Source of the DNA: Flavobacterium sp.
GTDB taxonomy: Bacteria > Bacteroidota > Bacteroidia > Flavobacteriales > Flavobacteriaceae
Length of the DNA: 47,150 bases
Assembly: GCA_014379405.1 (NCBI GenBank)
Contig: JACMLU010000019.1
Span: forward strand, 1-47,150
Direction: 5' to 3'
Below the pieces are notes generated by a model. That model did not search any database. It had not been told where the DNA came from and saw nothing but the letters and a program-made list of their open reading frames with translations. Numbering within the stretch: the first letter of the stretch is position 1; every line of letters starts with the position of its first letter. Below are positions 7,774-18,619 of this stretch, one piece after another. Both the position numbers and the translations under genes were made by a program.

Positions 7774-8424
7774 TTACTCAGAAACAGGAGTTGCTAAAAG
7801 TTGTAATTCCCAAGCTAAAGCAATACCACTTGCCCCACCATGTTCTAGAATTACAGTTGATAATTTAATGGCTGTTTCCGTACGAGCCCAATCTCGCTGC
7901 CATTCGGCTAAAACCGCCATCCAAGTTATTGGAACAACACCTACCTGAACCATGCGACGTACAGCCATATCGTGTGCTTCTGAACTAACACCACCACATG
8001 CATCTGTAACCACAAATACATCATACCCGTCAGCTAGGGCTTGGATTGCCGGCATTGCTACACAAATTTCAGTAAAAAGACCTGCAAGGATAAGCTGTTT
8101 ACGACCGCTCTCTTTTACTATATCAGTAACTTTCGGGTCTTCCCAAGTATTAATGAAAGTTCTATTAATTGGTTTTTGCTCAGGAAATACATCTTGAAGA
8201 CCTTTGATAATATAACCGCCTCGCTCTTCAATTACCGTAGTAAGAATAGTGGGCACATTGAAGGCTTTTGCCGCTTTTGCAAGACCTACAACATTATTTA
8301 TAATCATTGTTGGTTCATGGCTGTTCAAATTAGTGAACTGATAAGGTTGGTGGTCGATTAGCACTAAAATGCTATCATTCGGACGAAGTAGACCTTGTAG
8401 GCCTGTTTTTACTGTTTTGTTCAT
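7774..8424 (-). CDS. Isochorismatase-like cysteine hydrolase
   Basis: A 216-residue member of the YcaC-like branch. Asp24 in VLIDHQPYQF and Cys121 in LFTEICVAMPA are the catalytic pair expected of the family, and INTWED and VTDACGGVSSEAHDMA are further conserved blocks. Family members cleave amide or ester bonds of small metabolites. Here it is the third intact gene of the operon headed by DUF1275 and a ring-cleaving dioxygenase. A secreted paralogue with the same blocks lies at 21735-22424. Confidence 0.9.
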   Translation of the reverse strand: MNKTVKTGLQGLLRPNDSILVLIDHQPYQFTNLNSHEPTMIINNVVGLAKAAKAFNVPTILTTVIEERGGYIIKGLQDVFPEQKPINRTFINTWEDPKVTDIVKESGRKQLILAGLFTEICVAMPAIQALADGYDVFVVTDACGGVSSEAHDMAVRRMVQVGVVPITWMAVLAEWQRDWARTETAIKLSTVILEHGGASGIALAWELQLLATPVSE

Positions 8425-8506
8425 AATTTTAAAATTTAGATTTATAATTTATTTGTAAAAAGTTTAATACTATGTTTATATATTTTGATTTACATCAGTT
8501 ACATTT

Positions 8507-8710
8507 CAGAATAGGGATAAATAAACTTCCCAGAGAACAAACGAGCGCAACGGATTTACCATTATTCCTTCTTTTGCGAAATAATCAATCATTTCACTAA
8601 GAAGCTTTATACCTTATCCTTTTCGCTCTCCTTCCTGATTGACTTTGGTAATCGGGAAGGATTCCCTTGGAATACTTATGAGCAGATTTTCAATTTGCAG
8701 TAAAATCACC
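8507..8710 (-). pseudogene. GNAT acetyltransferase remnant
   Basis: In the 350-bp gap between the isochorismatase and VOC genes the minus strand reads ITKVNQEGERKG*GIKLL, then SEMIDYFAKEGIMVNPLRSF and a stop at 8507-8509. This matches the acetyl-CoA-binding part of the GNAT protein at the window's right end (TEVNQSARGKGFAGKLLNEM…VKPSCSFV). The TAA interrupts the pyrophosphate-binding loop and no proper start is found, so it is dead. Confidence 0.65.
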
Positions 8711-8774
8711 TTCTTTATTTATGATCCAATTCTATTTTTATGGTTCTATCATTTTGGTATTAGATTAACACGAT

Positions 8775-9710
8775 TTATTCCAATGAGGGCAATTGTTTTT
8801 CAATTTTTTCTCTAGCTGGCTCGTATTGAGAGGGTAGTTTTAGGTGTGTACCTAATTCCGCCAAAGGTTCATCAACGGTAAAACCAGGATTATCAGTAGC
8901 GATCTCGAACAAAACACCACCGGGTTCCCTGAAATAAACTGAATAAAAGTAATCGCGGTTAATTTTAGGCGTTATACCACTATTGTCAGTTTGTATTTTT
9001 TCGCGAAACTCCATTTGTGCAGTTTCATTCGCCACCCTAAATGCTATGTGATGATTTGTACCGGCTGCGCTATAACCATTTTGAGCATTGGCGTCTTCTA
9101 CCAAATCAATCGTTGAGGCGTTTTCAACAGCATCAGTCTGAAAACGGTAGCGGTTTCCTTCTTGGGACAATAAGCGATAACCAAAGATATCCGTGAGTAA
9201 TTTTGCTGTGGCATCGATCTTTTTTAAAAGCAGTGTCACACTGTTATATCCTTTTACGGCATGTTCTTTTGTAAGTCCATTTATTTCCCAAGGGATTCTT
9301 TCATCTTTTTTTTGCGGAATGACGAGGTTGATGCTAAGGCCATCAGGATCTGTAAATGGGAGGTATGTTTCTCCGAACCTTTCTGCTTTTTCTCCAAAGT
9401 TCACTTTGTGTTCTTTGAAACGTTCTATCCAAAAATCAAGACTTCCATCGGGAACTGAATAGTCAATTTCAGTTGTCTGTCCTGCACCTTTCCTGCCACT
9501 GCCTATTCCTTCCCAAGGGAAAAAAGTGAGGATTGTTCCCGGTGATCCCTGTTCGTTGCCATAATAAAAATGATACGTACCGGGGTCATCGAAATTGACT
9601 GTTTTTTTGACCATCCTTAATCCTAATACTTTAGTGTAAAAATCAAAATTGCGCTTTGCACTTTTTGATATTGCTGTGATATGGTGTAGCCCCAAAATTT
9701 TATGCTCCAT
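8775..9710 (-). CDS. Ring-cleaving dioxygenase of the VOC family (MhqO/MhqA-like)
   Basis: 311 residues with two VOC (glyoxalase-fold) repeats, about 7-130 and 150-290. It begins KILGLHHITAI and has KKTVNFDDPGTYHFYYG at 35-51. Likely metal ligands are His10, His221 (NHHIAFRV) and Glu269 (PGGVLFEIATD). These are marks of hydroquinone/catechol ring-cleaving dioxygenases such as B. subtilis MhqO and MhqA. It would open quinol rings in the cytosol. It is the second gene of the operon, 78 bases after DUF1275. A paralogue similar over its full length lies at 26086-27024 in the other large operon. Confidence 0.9.
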   Translation of the reverse strand: MEHKILGLHHITAISKSAKRNFDFYTKVLGLRMVKKTVNFDDPGTYHFYYGNEQGSPGTILTFFPWEGIGSGRKGAGQTTEIDYSVPDGSLDFWIERFKEHKVNFGEKAERFGETYLPFTDPDGLSINLVIPQKKDERIPWEINGLTKEHAVKGYNSVTLLLKKIDATAKLLTDIFGYRLLSQEGNRYRFQTDAVENASTIDLVEDANAQNGYSAAGTNHHIAFRVANETAQMEFREKIQTDNSGITPKINRDYFYSVYFREPGGVLFEIATDNPGFTVDEPLAELGTHLKLPSQYEPAREKIEKQLPSLE

Positions 9711-9788
9711 GATTTCTATTTATTACTAATTTGACTAATTTTATGTGCGTTAATATTCTTAAAGTAAAGCGAACCATTCAGTTGTCTG

Positions 9789-10454
9789 TCAATTTTTGAC
9801 GGTTTTTAGGTAACAGAATAACATCATTATACCGGGAACAAGCAAGGTTCCTAACCCCCAGTATTTACCCGCCAATGCTCCCAATAGACAACCTACTAAA
9901 AAACCAAAAACAGTAACCAGCTGTTTTTTAAAATTGGATAATATTTCGCTATCATGAAAAAAAGTTCTTAGAAGATTACCTAAATCTAGCGATGCCTGTG
10001 TCACATTTCCTGTCATCATCGTTGTTGGTCCATAGGTTTCTTTACTATAAAGCTTTCCAAAAGCATTTTGCAGCCCCATAGCGACAACAACTATCATCGC
10101 AATGAGATATATTCGTGCTTCGGGGAAAATATTATAAGCCTGTAATACAGTTGCAGCACTACCCGCTATCGTGAGCATAATACCTTCCCATAGCAGTAAT
10201 TTGTATTTGTAAGTCGAATTTCCAGCAATCCACCCACCAATAATAATCGCAATTATAAAGGTTGGGAATGTCAACAATCTAATCCACGAATTCATATCTG
10301 AACCTTTAATTATGTGATAAGCAAACACAATGAAATTCCCAGTCACATGTGCGGAGAAGATACTGTCAACCGCCACAAATGTGACCGTATCGCAATAGCC
10401 CGCTATTATTGTTAATAGTAAAGTGATGAACCATATGCTTTTTTGTGTTTCCAT
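9789..10454 (-). CDS. YoaK/DUF1275-family membrane protein
   Basis: 221 residues with about six membrane segments. AGYCDTVTFVAVDSIFSAHVTGN near the N-terminus and GLQNAFGKLYSKETYGPTTMMTGNVTQ in the middle are the signatures of the YoaK/DUF1275 family. Its function is not established; members often accompany detoxification or stress genes. It is the first gene of the minus-strand operon, about 195 bases downstream of promoter copy B. Confidence 0.88.
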   Translation of the reverse strand: METQKSIWFITLLLTIIAGYCDTVTFVAVDSIFSAHVTGNFIVFAYHIIKGSDMNSWIRLLTFPTFIIAIIIGGWIAGNSTYKYKLLLWEGIMLTIAGSAATVLQAYNIFPEARIYLIAMIVVVAMGLQNAFGKLYSKETYGPTTMMTGNVTQASLDLGNLLRTFFHDSEILSNFKKQLVTVFGFLVGCLLGALAGKYWGLGTLLVPGIMMLFCYLKTVKN

Positions 10455-10655
10455 AACTCCTTATTTTATAATGAGGACACGGCATCCAAAATCTACTGAT
10501 GTTCCTTGACATAGCTCCTGAATTTCCTTGAGAGATGCTTTTACCATTTTATCTAGTTTCAATAATTATTGTCAAAAAAAATATAAACCGAATGAAAGTC
10601 GGAGCTTTCAATATTCCAATTGCAAAATTTACTATTATATTGACATCAACCAATT

Positions 10656-10720
10656 CAAAATTATAGCATTAATTAGAATAAATGTTTGGCATATTTTCCC
10701 GAAGAGTTAACGTTTTTCCT
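10656..10720 (-). promoter_or_regulatory. Composite AraC-type promoter, copy B (DUF1275-VOC operon)
   Basis: On the minus strand: distal half AGGAAAAACGTTAACT (from 10720), proximal half GGGAAAATATGCCAAA (from 10700), spaced 20 bp, one less than the other copies. TAATTTTG at 10656-10663 is a consensus -7 box starting 37 bases after the proximal GGGAA start. It points at the DUF1275 gene. Elsewhere in 10455-11314 I see only the repeat pair at 11144-11187. Confidence 0.7.
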
Positions 10721-11143
10721 GCCTGAAAAGCCGAATTTAAATTTATGGATTATGAAATACCAATGAAGTGCAGATCTTTAAATCAGGTTTTACATTCACT
10801 TAGCTTGACCCATTAATTCGCCTTTTTTTGCTTATAACTAGTGGTAGATATCCCTGGATCATATTGAGCACTCTTTTAGGTTTATATGTGCTATTTTTTT
10901 TACAAATAGTTTATAGCAATATGATGCTGAACAAAAAATATCCCAAAGCATAACAGTTGCAAGTGACAACATGATAAGGTTTTGAATGGTATTTTAAGTG
11001 TTTTGTGAATTTTGAGTGTAATATTCTGAATATACTGATACCGTAAATAATCACTACTTCATTTTTGATAGATTGATTTTAAGAAAAGTGTTTCTCTTCT
11101 ATTTTGTGTAGGAGAATAATATTTTAAAAATTTCAAGTTGACT

Positions 11144-11187
11144 CTCGATATATCGAGTGTAAGGCGTTTATTGCCGATATATCGAGT
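11144..11187. repeat. Paired CGATATATCGAGT repeats before an AraC gene
   Basis: CGATATATCGAGT occurs at 11146-11158 and again at 11175-11187, 29 bp apart. Each holds the palindrome CGATATATCG, extended to a 14-bp palindrome (CTCGATATATCGAG) at 11144-11157. They lie 130-170 bases before the AraC start at 11315 and look like a two-site operator. No such repeat was noticed elsewhere in the window. Confidence 0.6.
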
Positions 11188-11314
11188 CGCTTTATATTTA
11201 TTTTTAAAGTTAAGTGTCTGTATATGAGAATATTGAGTTCTGGCATGCGTTTTGTCTATGTAGGATTGTTATTGGTTTTTAAAAAAGCATTTCATAAACC
11301 TAAAAGTCTCAACA

Positions 11315-12196
11315 ATGAAAACAACTATTAATTATGAATTGAAAAGTTTGGGTACACTTAGCTCAAGTCACAGTTGTTTGAATATAAATGACTATGTGGC
11401 TATTGAAACGGGAAAGCAGCTAGAACCACGAAGCGGATTTTTTTATAACGAAACTAACAAACTTTTGTGTATTACTCAGGGAAGGTTACTTATTAAACAC
11501 GGGAATCAGGAATTCATAATTGGTGAAAATGAAATGGCTATTTTGAGAAAAGACATTTTGGTGGAATATCAAATTATTTATGAGACAGATTATCCTCTTC
11601 CTGTTGAATATTTTTTCTTCTCATTTAAGGATGATGTAGTGAAAGAATTTACTAAACTTACGGTTTTGTCTACTCTAGAAAACAAGATTCACCCTAGTAT
11701 TTCGATTAAGTCTTTTGGTCGAAAATTATTGAGTTATATCGGTTCATTGGAACCTTATTTTATTGAGCCGGATACAGCAGAAATGAGTTTGGTTAAAATT
11801 AAGCTCTTCGAATTACTATTTTATTTGTCAATCAGTGAGCACGAGATATTTAATATGCTTCTTGATTTAAAGATAAGTTACAAGAGTGGTATAGTCAGCG
11901 CCGTTGAGGAAAATATAATGAACTCTATATCAATTGAACAAATAGCTGTTTTAGCAGGAAAGAGTTTGTCTAGTTTTAGAAGAGAATTTTTTAGTATATA
12001 TAATATGCCGCCTTCTCAGTGGATAAGACAGAAAAGATTAGAAAAAGCACAGGAGTTTCTATTAAGCACAAGCATGTCGGTTACTGATGTTTGCTATACC
12101 TTGGGATTTGAGAATGTGGCCCATTTTTCCAGACTATTTAAATCTCAATTTGGACAATCTCCCATAAGATATAGGATGAATAAAAGGGCAAGTTAA
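11315..12196 (+). CDS. AraC-family transcriptional regulator
   Basis: 293 residues. The N-terminal two thirds form a cupin-like sensing domain ([29 protein letters not shown]). The C-terminal 100 residues hold two helix-turn-helix motifs: [20 protein letters not shown] and [21 protein letters not shown], followed by GQSPIRYR. It probably activates genes in response to a small molecule. It lies between the operons driven by promoter copies B and E, so it is one of four candidate activators for the composite promoter. Its stop codon overlaps that of the convergent sigma-54 activator gene: TTAA at 12193-12196 ends both. Confidence 0.9.
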   Translation: MKTTINYELKSLGTLSSSHSCLNINDYVAIETGKQLEPRSGFFYNETNKLLCITQGRLLIKHGNQEFIIGENEMAILRKDILVEYQIIYETDYPLPVEYFFFSFKDDVVKEFTKLTVLSTLENKIHPSISIKSFGRKLLSYIGSLEPYFIEPDTAEMSLVKIKLFELLFYLSISEHEIFNMLLDLKISYKSGIVSAVEENIMNSISIEQIAVLAGKSLSSFRREFFSIYNMPPSQWIRQKRLEKAQEFLLSTSMSVTDVCYTLGFENVAHFSRLFKSQFGQSPIRYRMNKRAS

Positions 12197-15100
12197 CCAA
12201 TGTGCTCTTTCCTGATCCCTAAGCGTTGCATCTTTGAAGTTAATGTACTTGGCGGAATTCCCAGTAACTCAGCAGCACCTCCTGAACCTGCAATTTTACC
12301 CTTTGTATATTTTATAACTTTTAATATATATTCTCTTTCGTTTTGGTCAATTGTTTTTAACTCGAGTTCTTCGTTATCGTTTTTATTAATACTATTGGAT
12401 TTTTGAGTGGGCAACATGATTTCTTTTATCATTTCTCCTTGAGTGAGTAGTATACTTCGTTCAAGTAGGTGTTCTAATTCTCTTATATTTCCAGGCCAAT
12501 TGTATTGCATCAAGTCATTGAGTACTTTATTACTCAAACTAGAAACTTGTTTCCCCATTTTTTTTGAGAATTTTTCTACGAAGTGTAAAGCCAGTGAAGG
12601 TATATCATCACGGCGATTCCTAAGCGGTGGGAGGTCTATAGGGAAAATATTCAAACGATAAAAGAGGTCGCTTCTAAACTTTCCTTCTTCCATCAGTTTT
12701 TCAAGGTCTCGATTGGTGGCAGCTATAATGCGAACATCTAAATTAATAGTTGTTTTTCCACCTATCCTCTCAATTTCTTTTTCCTGAAGCGCCCTCAATA
12801 ACTTAGCTTGCAGATCCATAGGTATTTCACCAATTTCATCTAAAAATAAGGTACCATTATTGGCTAACTCAAATTTACCTATTCTGCGTTCTGTAGCTCC
12901 GGTAAAACTACCGCGTTCATGACCAAATAGTTCACTCTCTATTAAATTAGCAGGAAGGGCAGCACAATTAATTTTGACCATTAAATTGTTTTTTCTTGGA
13001 GATGTATTGTGAATGGCACGTGCAATTAATTCTTTACCAGTCCCTGTTTCTCCCAATAATAGGACAGTGCTGTCTGAGGATGCTACTTGGGTTACCATGT
13101 GAAAAACTTTTTTCATTTCTCCGCTTACACCAATAATATCTCTATGATTGAAGCTACTATTTATTTCTTCCTGCAAATAGGAGTTTTCTTCTTCGAGTTG
13201 ATTTTTATATTTTTTAATTTCTTGAACTTGATCTTCAATTTGTTCATTAGCTTTTATATTAGCCAAAGCTACTGATAATTGAGCAGCAATTGCCTTAATG
13301 AGATTGAGTTGATTGATATCGATATGCGTTTTGACTTTTTTGGTTATTGCTAAATAACCAATTGTATTTTTACCATTTTTTAGCCTTGAAAATATCATTT
13401 GCCGCATACCTACATCATAAATCATTCTAAAATAATCAGGAACTTTATTATTGGTTTTAATATATGCTTCCATGTCATATACTAGCGGGTCTTCAGACGC
13501 AAGTACTTTATTAATTATTCCATCATTTACAGGATGCATAATTGATGTTATATCGCCATATTGAGGGTGCCTTACGCTTGGAGACATAGGATCTAAAATA
13601 AAAGCGCCAAATGTTTTACCATCGGGGCTAACATAACAGAAGGAAATATTATTTACCACCAGAAGTGTTTTTAGTTTTTCGTCTGTAATTTGTCGCAGGT
13701 CATTTTTATTTCTAACTTTTGCCAAATTGTTCGAAAGATCCAACAACATTGATTTTTCTTTTTCCCTACTCTTTATTTCATCATCCGCAAGCATATTGGA
13801 AATGAGAATAGCTAATTGCGAACAGATGCTTTTAAAAAGTTGATTATTAATTATAAACCGATTTGATTCGTCGTGCCTGAAATTCATTACCGCAATAGCT
13901 TCATCACCTAGCCGGATTGCAACGCCAGTAAGTTTATTTATTCCAAGTGACACTGCTGCGTCAGTGTAGGTCGGTGGATTAGTTGAATTAACCCAATCAT
14001 TAATTGAAAAAGTAACCGTATCTGCCGAATTAAGAATTAAATTAAAAACTCCATCCATAACATCTGAAGGCTGGATAATCATTTGTTGAAAAACGGGATG
14101 TTTCGCAAAATCGGCATCGGGGTCAAACATAACAGGGCTATGTCTTTTTTTATCTTTGCTTAATGCGTGAATTGCGTAATCTTCGATCCCAAATAATTTA
14201 TTTAATTGATTAGTTAATACTTTTGCAAGTAAAAATCTATCCTTAATAGCCGCGATGTTATTAATGAACTCTAAAAGCAACGATTTTTCCTGCTCCCGGC
14301 TAATTATCTCATTATTCGTAATAATATTTGAAAGATTAATCGCAATTTGAGAACAAATACTTTTAAAGAGATTCTGCTGAATACTTGTTTCTTTGTTTTC
14401 AAATTGGTTGAAATCCAATATGCCTATATTTTCTTCCCCTATCCTAATCCGAATACTTGCTATTTTATTAACTTGCCTGGATGTAAGGAATGCCATATAA
14501 GGTTGAGAAGTTAAATTTCCTAATCGCTCTTCCAGGCTGAAAAATAATGGGTTTTCCGATTCAAGTATCTTATTAAAAACACTACCTTTTAACTCATGGT
14601 TTACATTAGCTCTTCTGATAAAGTCTGGATGTTTTGCAAAATCAGCATCCGGATCATAGATTATTGGCTTGAATTGTTTTCCATCTTTGCTTATAGCGTG
14701 AATGACGAAAAAATCTATCGAGAAAAGGTCTTCCAATTGTTTCTTTAAAATCCTACCCAGCATTTTTCTATCGCTTACCGAGGCCATCGCATTACTAAAC
14801 TCTAATAACATTGATTTTTCTTTTTCTCTTTTCTGAATATTATCATTCGCAATAATGTTAGATAAGGCAATTGAAATTTGATTGCTAAGCCCCTCAATTA
14901 AGCTCAGCTTATTTGCATCCATATTTATTTCCTTATCGAAAAAAACCATCCAAAATCCAAAGACATCGTTCCCTTTTGAAAATCTTATTACTGCTACATC
15001 ACTAATTCCACTTTCAAAATTTATTTTTAAATATAAAGGAAGTTCCTGTTTATTGTTAAATTCTTTTAGATTAAATATTATTGGAGACGGAGACTTAATA

Positions 15101-18000
15101 GCTATATTCATTACGCCATCATTTATCGCATAATTTTTAGTTTTCGCTTCTAAATATTTCGGATGACTTTTACTTTTTGATTTAGGATCGAGCAAGAATG
15201 CACTAACAGTAGATTTGTCCTGATTAATGGTAGCAATTAGCGTATGGCTAAATCCCAATATTTTTTTGAGTTTATTATTTATCACATTAAGGAGCTCTTC
15301 GTTATTTCTAACTGCCGCAATATCATTGTTGATTGAAAGCAATAATTCTCTTTCGCTTTCTCTTCTTTTGATTTCCTCATTTGACAATATATTTGAAAGT
15401 GCAACTGAAATTTGTGCAGAAACTCCCTTAAGCAAATTATTATTTATATTATTAGATTGAAGGTCATACAATAAAATAAAGCAACCGAGGATTTTTTCAC
15501 CTGCCTGCACCGGAACCCCGATAACTTGCTTAACGCCCATTTTTCTCCAGAAATTTACATAGGCAGGGGCTTCCGCCATAACAGCCAATTCTTCCACTTG
15601 CAATGTAACTGGTTTATCATTTTTAATGATATGGTTAAATACGCCATCATTAACACTATATTTCTGAACTATTACTTCTAGAAAATCTGTGTCATTTTTT
15701 AAGTCATCCTCTGCATCAACTACAAAAGGACTGTGAGTTTGACTATCTTCATTTAACAAGGTGATTCCAAATCCTGAAATGGGAAATAGTTCTGTTAATT
15801 TAGTATTTAACAGTTCTGATAATTCATTTTTATTTTTTACCGTAGCAATTTCGAGACTTAATGAAAGTAATATTATTTTTTCTTCCTCTCTTTTTACAAT
15901 CTCCTCATTGGCTAGAATATTAGAAATTGCTACAGATAATTGTGCGCAGATTCCCTTCAGTAGATTGCTTTTTGGATTTATTGTTTCATTTTTATCAATA
16001 TGCATTACTAACCAGCCGATATTTTTGCCACCAGCCCTTAAGGCGGCACATAATACCTTTTTCAAACCAATTTTCTTCCAAAACTCAACAAACACTGGCA
16101 TATTGGGAAGACCTACAATTTCATTGACATTAAATATTACAGGATCCTCAGAATTCATAGTTTGACTAAAGATGGCATCATTAATATCGTAGTTTTGGGA
16201 AGTAGTCGCGTTAAAATCTCTATGATTAACAATTTCTTCACCAAGATCAATCATAAAGGCACTATAGGTTTTACCATTCTCGTCGATTTTGGCTATTCCC
16301 AATTCCTCTATGGCAAATAATTTTTTTATTCTTCCGTTTACAATTTGAAGTAAATCATTTCTATTTTTAAGTACAGAGATTTCATTACTCAACGCAAGTA
16401 GTATTGTTTTTTCCTCTTCTCTTTTTTCTATTTCTTCGCTGGCTAATATTTTAGATACCGTTACTGATAGTTGAGCACAAACTCCTTTTAATAAATTGCT
16501 TTTTAGATTGTTTATTTTATTTTCTTCTATATTAAAAAAAATACAACCTACATTGTTTCCTCCGACACGAAGTGCTAAACACAATAGTTCGTGAAAGCCA
16601 ACTTCCTTCCAAAAATGGACATAAGCTGGAGCGTTGGGTTCTTGTGCGAGTTGATTCACATTTAGAATAACAGGATCTTCAGAAGCCATTATAGTGCTAA
16701 ATGCAGTATCAAATATGCTGTATTTTAGGGAAGTTATTTCATTGAAGTCATCGTGATTTATAATAACATCGCCTAAATCCATCATAAAAGCACTATGTGT
16801 TATTTTGTCCTCATTGATTTGGGCAATACCGAACTCTTTGATTGAAAACATTTGTTTTATTCTTGTATTAACAATTCTAAACAAATCTTTCCTATCTTTT
16901 AGAGAAGCAATCTCATTACTCAATGAAAGTAGTATAGTTTTTTCCTCTTCTCTTTTAGTTATTTCCTCGTTGGCAATAATATTGGCTGTAGCGATTGATA
17001 TTTGGTAAGATAACCTGTGCAGTAAGTCAAGATCTTTGCGTTTAAAAGAATTATTTTTTTGTGATAACAATATAAAAAGTCCTTTTAACTCGTTGCCTTC
17101 TATCAACTTTACCACCACAAATTCTTTTATTCCGGAACGATGCATAAAATCAATTTTTGCAATGCCCAGTGGTAATAATGTCGCCACATCATATACTTGT
17201 GGGTAGTTGATTACCTCAACAGAATCGTCCGACACGGGGTATTCCAAATCTAAGGAAGCTTTATATTCGGGATCTTCAGAACTCGTCTCTTCGGAATAAT
17301 AAATAAATGGTAGGCAACTCCTGGTGTTTTTGTTATAGCGTAGTATAAAACTGTCGTCAAACTGTATGTGTTTTTTTAACTTGTTAAGGATGATGTCTAA
17401 CATATCCTCCTTTCCTCTTATGCGGACAATTTCATCACTTAGTGAAAGCAGTATTTCTTTTTCTTCATCTCTTTTAGTTATTTCCTCGTTGGCAAGGAGG
17501 TTAGCCGTAGCTATCGCTATTTGATAGGACAAGCTTTGCAAGAGTCTTATATCCTGCTTTTTGAATGTTCCCTTTTTTTCAGATAATAGTACAAAGAGCC
17601 CAATAAATTCATTTCTGTCGTATAATTTCATACTCACAAATTCTTTTATCCCGGCGTTATGAATAAATGATACCTGCTGGTTCCCTTCATTAAACATAGT
17701 TTCGACATCCTGAACAACTGGCATTTCAATATTTGATTCATCATTTTCTAAAAGCGGGTATTCAATCTCCAATTGATCTACGAATTCAGTCCTTTGTGAT
17801 CTTCCTTTTTCAACGTGATGTATATATTCTTTACAAGTATTGTTTAAAGGATTATAACGTAAAATAAAACTGTCATTAAACTGGATGTATTTTTTTAGAG
17901 TTTTACTAATAATAGTACGCAAGTCTTCTTTGCAACGAATACGTGCAATTTCGTTGCTAATTTTGAGCAAAATTTTATTTTGGTTTTCGCCTTGCTGCAT
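12193..18000 (-). CDS. Giant sigma-54-dependent activator with nine tandem GAF domains
   Basis: About 1935 residues from the ATG at 18000 (MQQGENQNK); an in-frame ATG at 18060 adds 20 unlikely residues, and numbers below count from it. Nine GAF-like repeats of roughly 175 residues fill about 30-1600, each introduced by a linker like [16 protein letters not shown] (linkers near 17465, 16945, 16415, 15885, 15355, 14815, 14285 and 13755). A coiled coil follows, then the AAA+ domain from about 1638 with Walker A GETGTGKE (1670-1677), GSFTGA loop (1717-1722) contacting sigma-54, Walker [11 protein letters not shown] (1736-1745), and a Fis-type HTH at about 1902-1949. FhlA has two GAF domains and NorR one, so nine is extreme. 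It should be a cytosolic enhancer-binding protein; targets and ligands are unknown. Confidence 0.93.
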   Translation of the reverse strand: MQQGENQNKILLKISNEIARIRCKEDLRTIISKTLKKYIQFNDSFILRYNPLNNTCKEYIHHVEKGRSQRTEFVDQLEIEYPLLENDESNIEMPVVQDVETMFNEGNQQVSFIHNAGIKEFVSMKLYDRNEFIGLFVLLSEKKGTFKKQDIRLLQSLSYQIAIATANLLANEEITKRDEEKEILLSLSDEIVRIRGKEDMLDIILNKLKKHIQFDDSFILRYNKNTRSCLPFIYYSEETSSEDPEYKASLDLEYPVSDDSVEVINYPQVYDVATLLPLGIAKIDFMHRSGIKEFVVVKLIEGNELKGLFILLSQKNNSFKRKDLDLLHRLSYQISIATANIIANEEITKREEEKTILLSLSNEIASLKDRKDLFRIVNTRIKQMFSIKEFGIAQINEDKITHSAFMMDLGDVIINHDDFNEITSLKYSIFDTAFSTIMASEDPVILNVNQLAQEPNAPAYVHFWKEVGFHELLCLALRVGGNNVGCIFFNIEENKINNLKSNLLKGVCAQLSVTVSKILASEEIEKREEEKTILLALSNEISVLKNRNDLLQIVNGRIKKLFAIEELGIAKIDENGKTYSAFMIDLGEEIVNHRDFNATTSQNYDINDAIFSQTMNSEDPVIFNVNEIVGLPNMPVFVEFWKKIGLKKVLCAALRAGGKNIGWLVMHIDKNETINPKSNLLKGICAQLSVAISNILANEEIVKREEEKIILLSLSLEIATVKNKNELSELLNTKLTELFPISGFGITLLNEDSQTHSPFVVDAEDDLKNDTDFLEVIVQKYSVNDGVFNHIIKNDKPVTLQVEELAVMAEAPAYVNFWRKMGVKQVIGVPVQAGEKILGCFILLYDLQSNNINNNLLKGVSAQISVALSNILSNEEIKRRESERELLLSINNDIAAVRNNEELLNVINNKLKKILGFSHTLIATINQDKSTVSAFLLDPKSKSKSHPKYLEAKTKNYAINDGVMNIAIKSPSPIIFNLKEFNNKQELPLYLKINFESGISDVAVIRFSKGNDVFGFWMVFFDKEINMDANKLSLIEGLSNQISIALSNIIANDNIQKREKEKSMLLEFSNAMASVSDRKMLGRILKKQLEDLFSIDFFVIHAISKDGKQFKPIIYDPDADFAKHPDFIRRANVNHELKGSVFNKILESENPLFFSLEERLGNLTSQPYMAFLTSRQVNKIASIRIRIGEENIGILDFNQFENKETSIQQNLFKSICSQIAINLSNIITNNEIISREQEKSLLLEFINNIAAIKDRFLLAKVLTNQLNKLFGIEDYAIHALSKDKKRHSPVMFDPDADFAKHPVFQQMIIQPSDVMDGVFNLILNSADTVTFSINDWVNSTNPPTYTDAAVSLGINKLTGVAIRLGDEAIAVMNFRHDESNRFIINNQLFKSICSQLAILISNMLADDEIKSREKEKSMLLDLSNNLAKVRNKNDLRQITDEKLKTLLVVNNISFCYVSPDGKTFGAFILDPMSPSVRHPQYGDITSIMHPVNDGIINKVLASEDPLVYDMEAYIKTNNKVPDYFRMIYDVGMRQMIFSRLKNGKNTIGYLAITKKVKTHIDINQLNLIKAIAAQLSVALANIKANEQIEDQVQEIKKYKNQLEEENSYLQEEINSSFNHRDIIGVSGEMKKVFHMVTQVASSDSTVLLLGETGTGKELIARAIHNTSPRKNNLMVKINCAALPANLIESELFGHERGSFTGATERRIGKFELANNGTLFLDEIGEIPMDLQAKLLRALQEKEIERIGGKTTINLDVRIIAATNRDLEKLMEEGKFRSDLFYRLNIFPIDLPPLRNRRDDIPSLALHFVEKFSKKMGKQVSSLSNKVLNDLMQYNWPGNIRELEHLLERSILLTQGEMIKEIMLPTQKSNSINKNDNEELELKTIDQNEREYILKVIKYTKGKIAGSGGAAELLGIPPSTLTSKMQRLGIRKEHIG

Positions 18001-18060
18001 TTTAATTAAGGAATTTGACTTAGACTTTATTAATGTAGGTAAAAAAAAGAGGGGTGGCAA

Positions 18061-18619
18061 TGTTTTAAAACTTAAGACATGTCTGATTTTTATTGCTATT
18101 CAGTTAAATGATTTAATAAGTTAAATTACAAAATATTTTTTAATTTGAATTTTATTTATAGAGATTAGTTAAATATTTTATTACTAAAGAACAAAAAAAA
18201 TATATAGTAGGTTAAAATTAAAATAATTGGGGCATTTGAAGATACTATTAAAAACATATTCCTAATAATCTCTTGTATATTGGTGTAAAATCTTATTTTT
18301 TATTGGTTGTTTGAAGCATCTGTACTTAACGGAAATATAAATAATAGAATAATTTCCTCATAAAATTAAAGGAGTATAGACGTCTTTTGTCTGAATGTAT
18401 TTCTACTAAACAATTTACTATCATCCGCAACAACTTTTATTCTTAAAATCCAAAAAAAGAGAGAGCATAATTTGAATTAAAAAATCAAAAAATATGGGTT
18501 TTAAGGTAAAATTTAGATAATTCTAAAGTTGCAACTTTGGATAATAAAGTTTGTTGCAAATTTTTGCTTCTACTTTTTCGATGTCGACTTTATGCTAATT
18601 TTTTTTAAATAATTACAAA
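18061..18619. other. Spacer between the sigma-54 activator and AraC genes
   Basis: No gene is visible in these 559 AT-rich bases. AAAGTTGCAACTTT (18526-18539) is a perfect 14-bp palindrome. It includes GCAACTTTG (18531-18539), the same -7-type box as in the composite promoters, about 80 bases before the AraC start at 18620. GGGTT at 18496 sits near the place of the proximal half-site, but no distal half-site is seen. Confidence 0.4.

Noticed and set aside
13700..17500. Repeated blocks every ~530 bp, as in a tandem repeat or CRISPR-like array
   Set aside because: They lie in one long reading frame and encode the similar linkers between GAF domains; period and length do not fit CRISPR.
4661..18060. 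Sigma-54 (-24/-12) promoters to go with the sigma-54 activator
   Set aside because: Candidates such as TTGGCAC near 4623 have the wrong spacing between GG and GC. I found no convincing site by eye, so targets may be outside the window.
18475..18539. A seventh composite promoter before the AraC gene at 18620
   Set aside because: The -7 box matches, but there is no distal half-site and the proximal one is poor and one base out of place.
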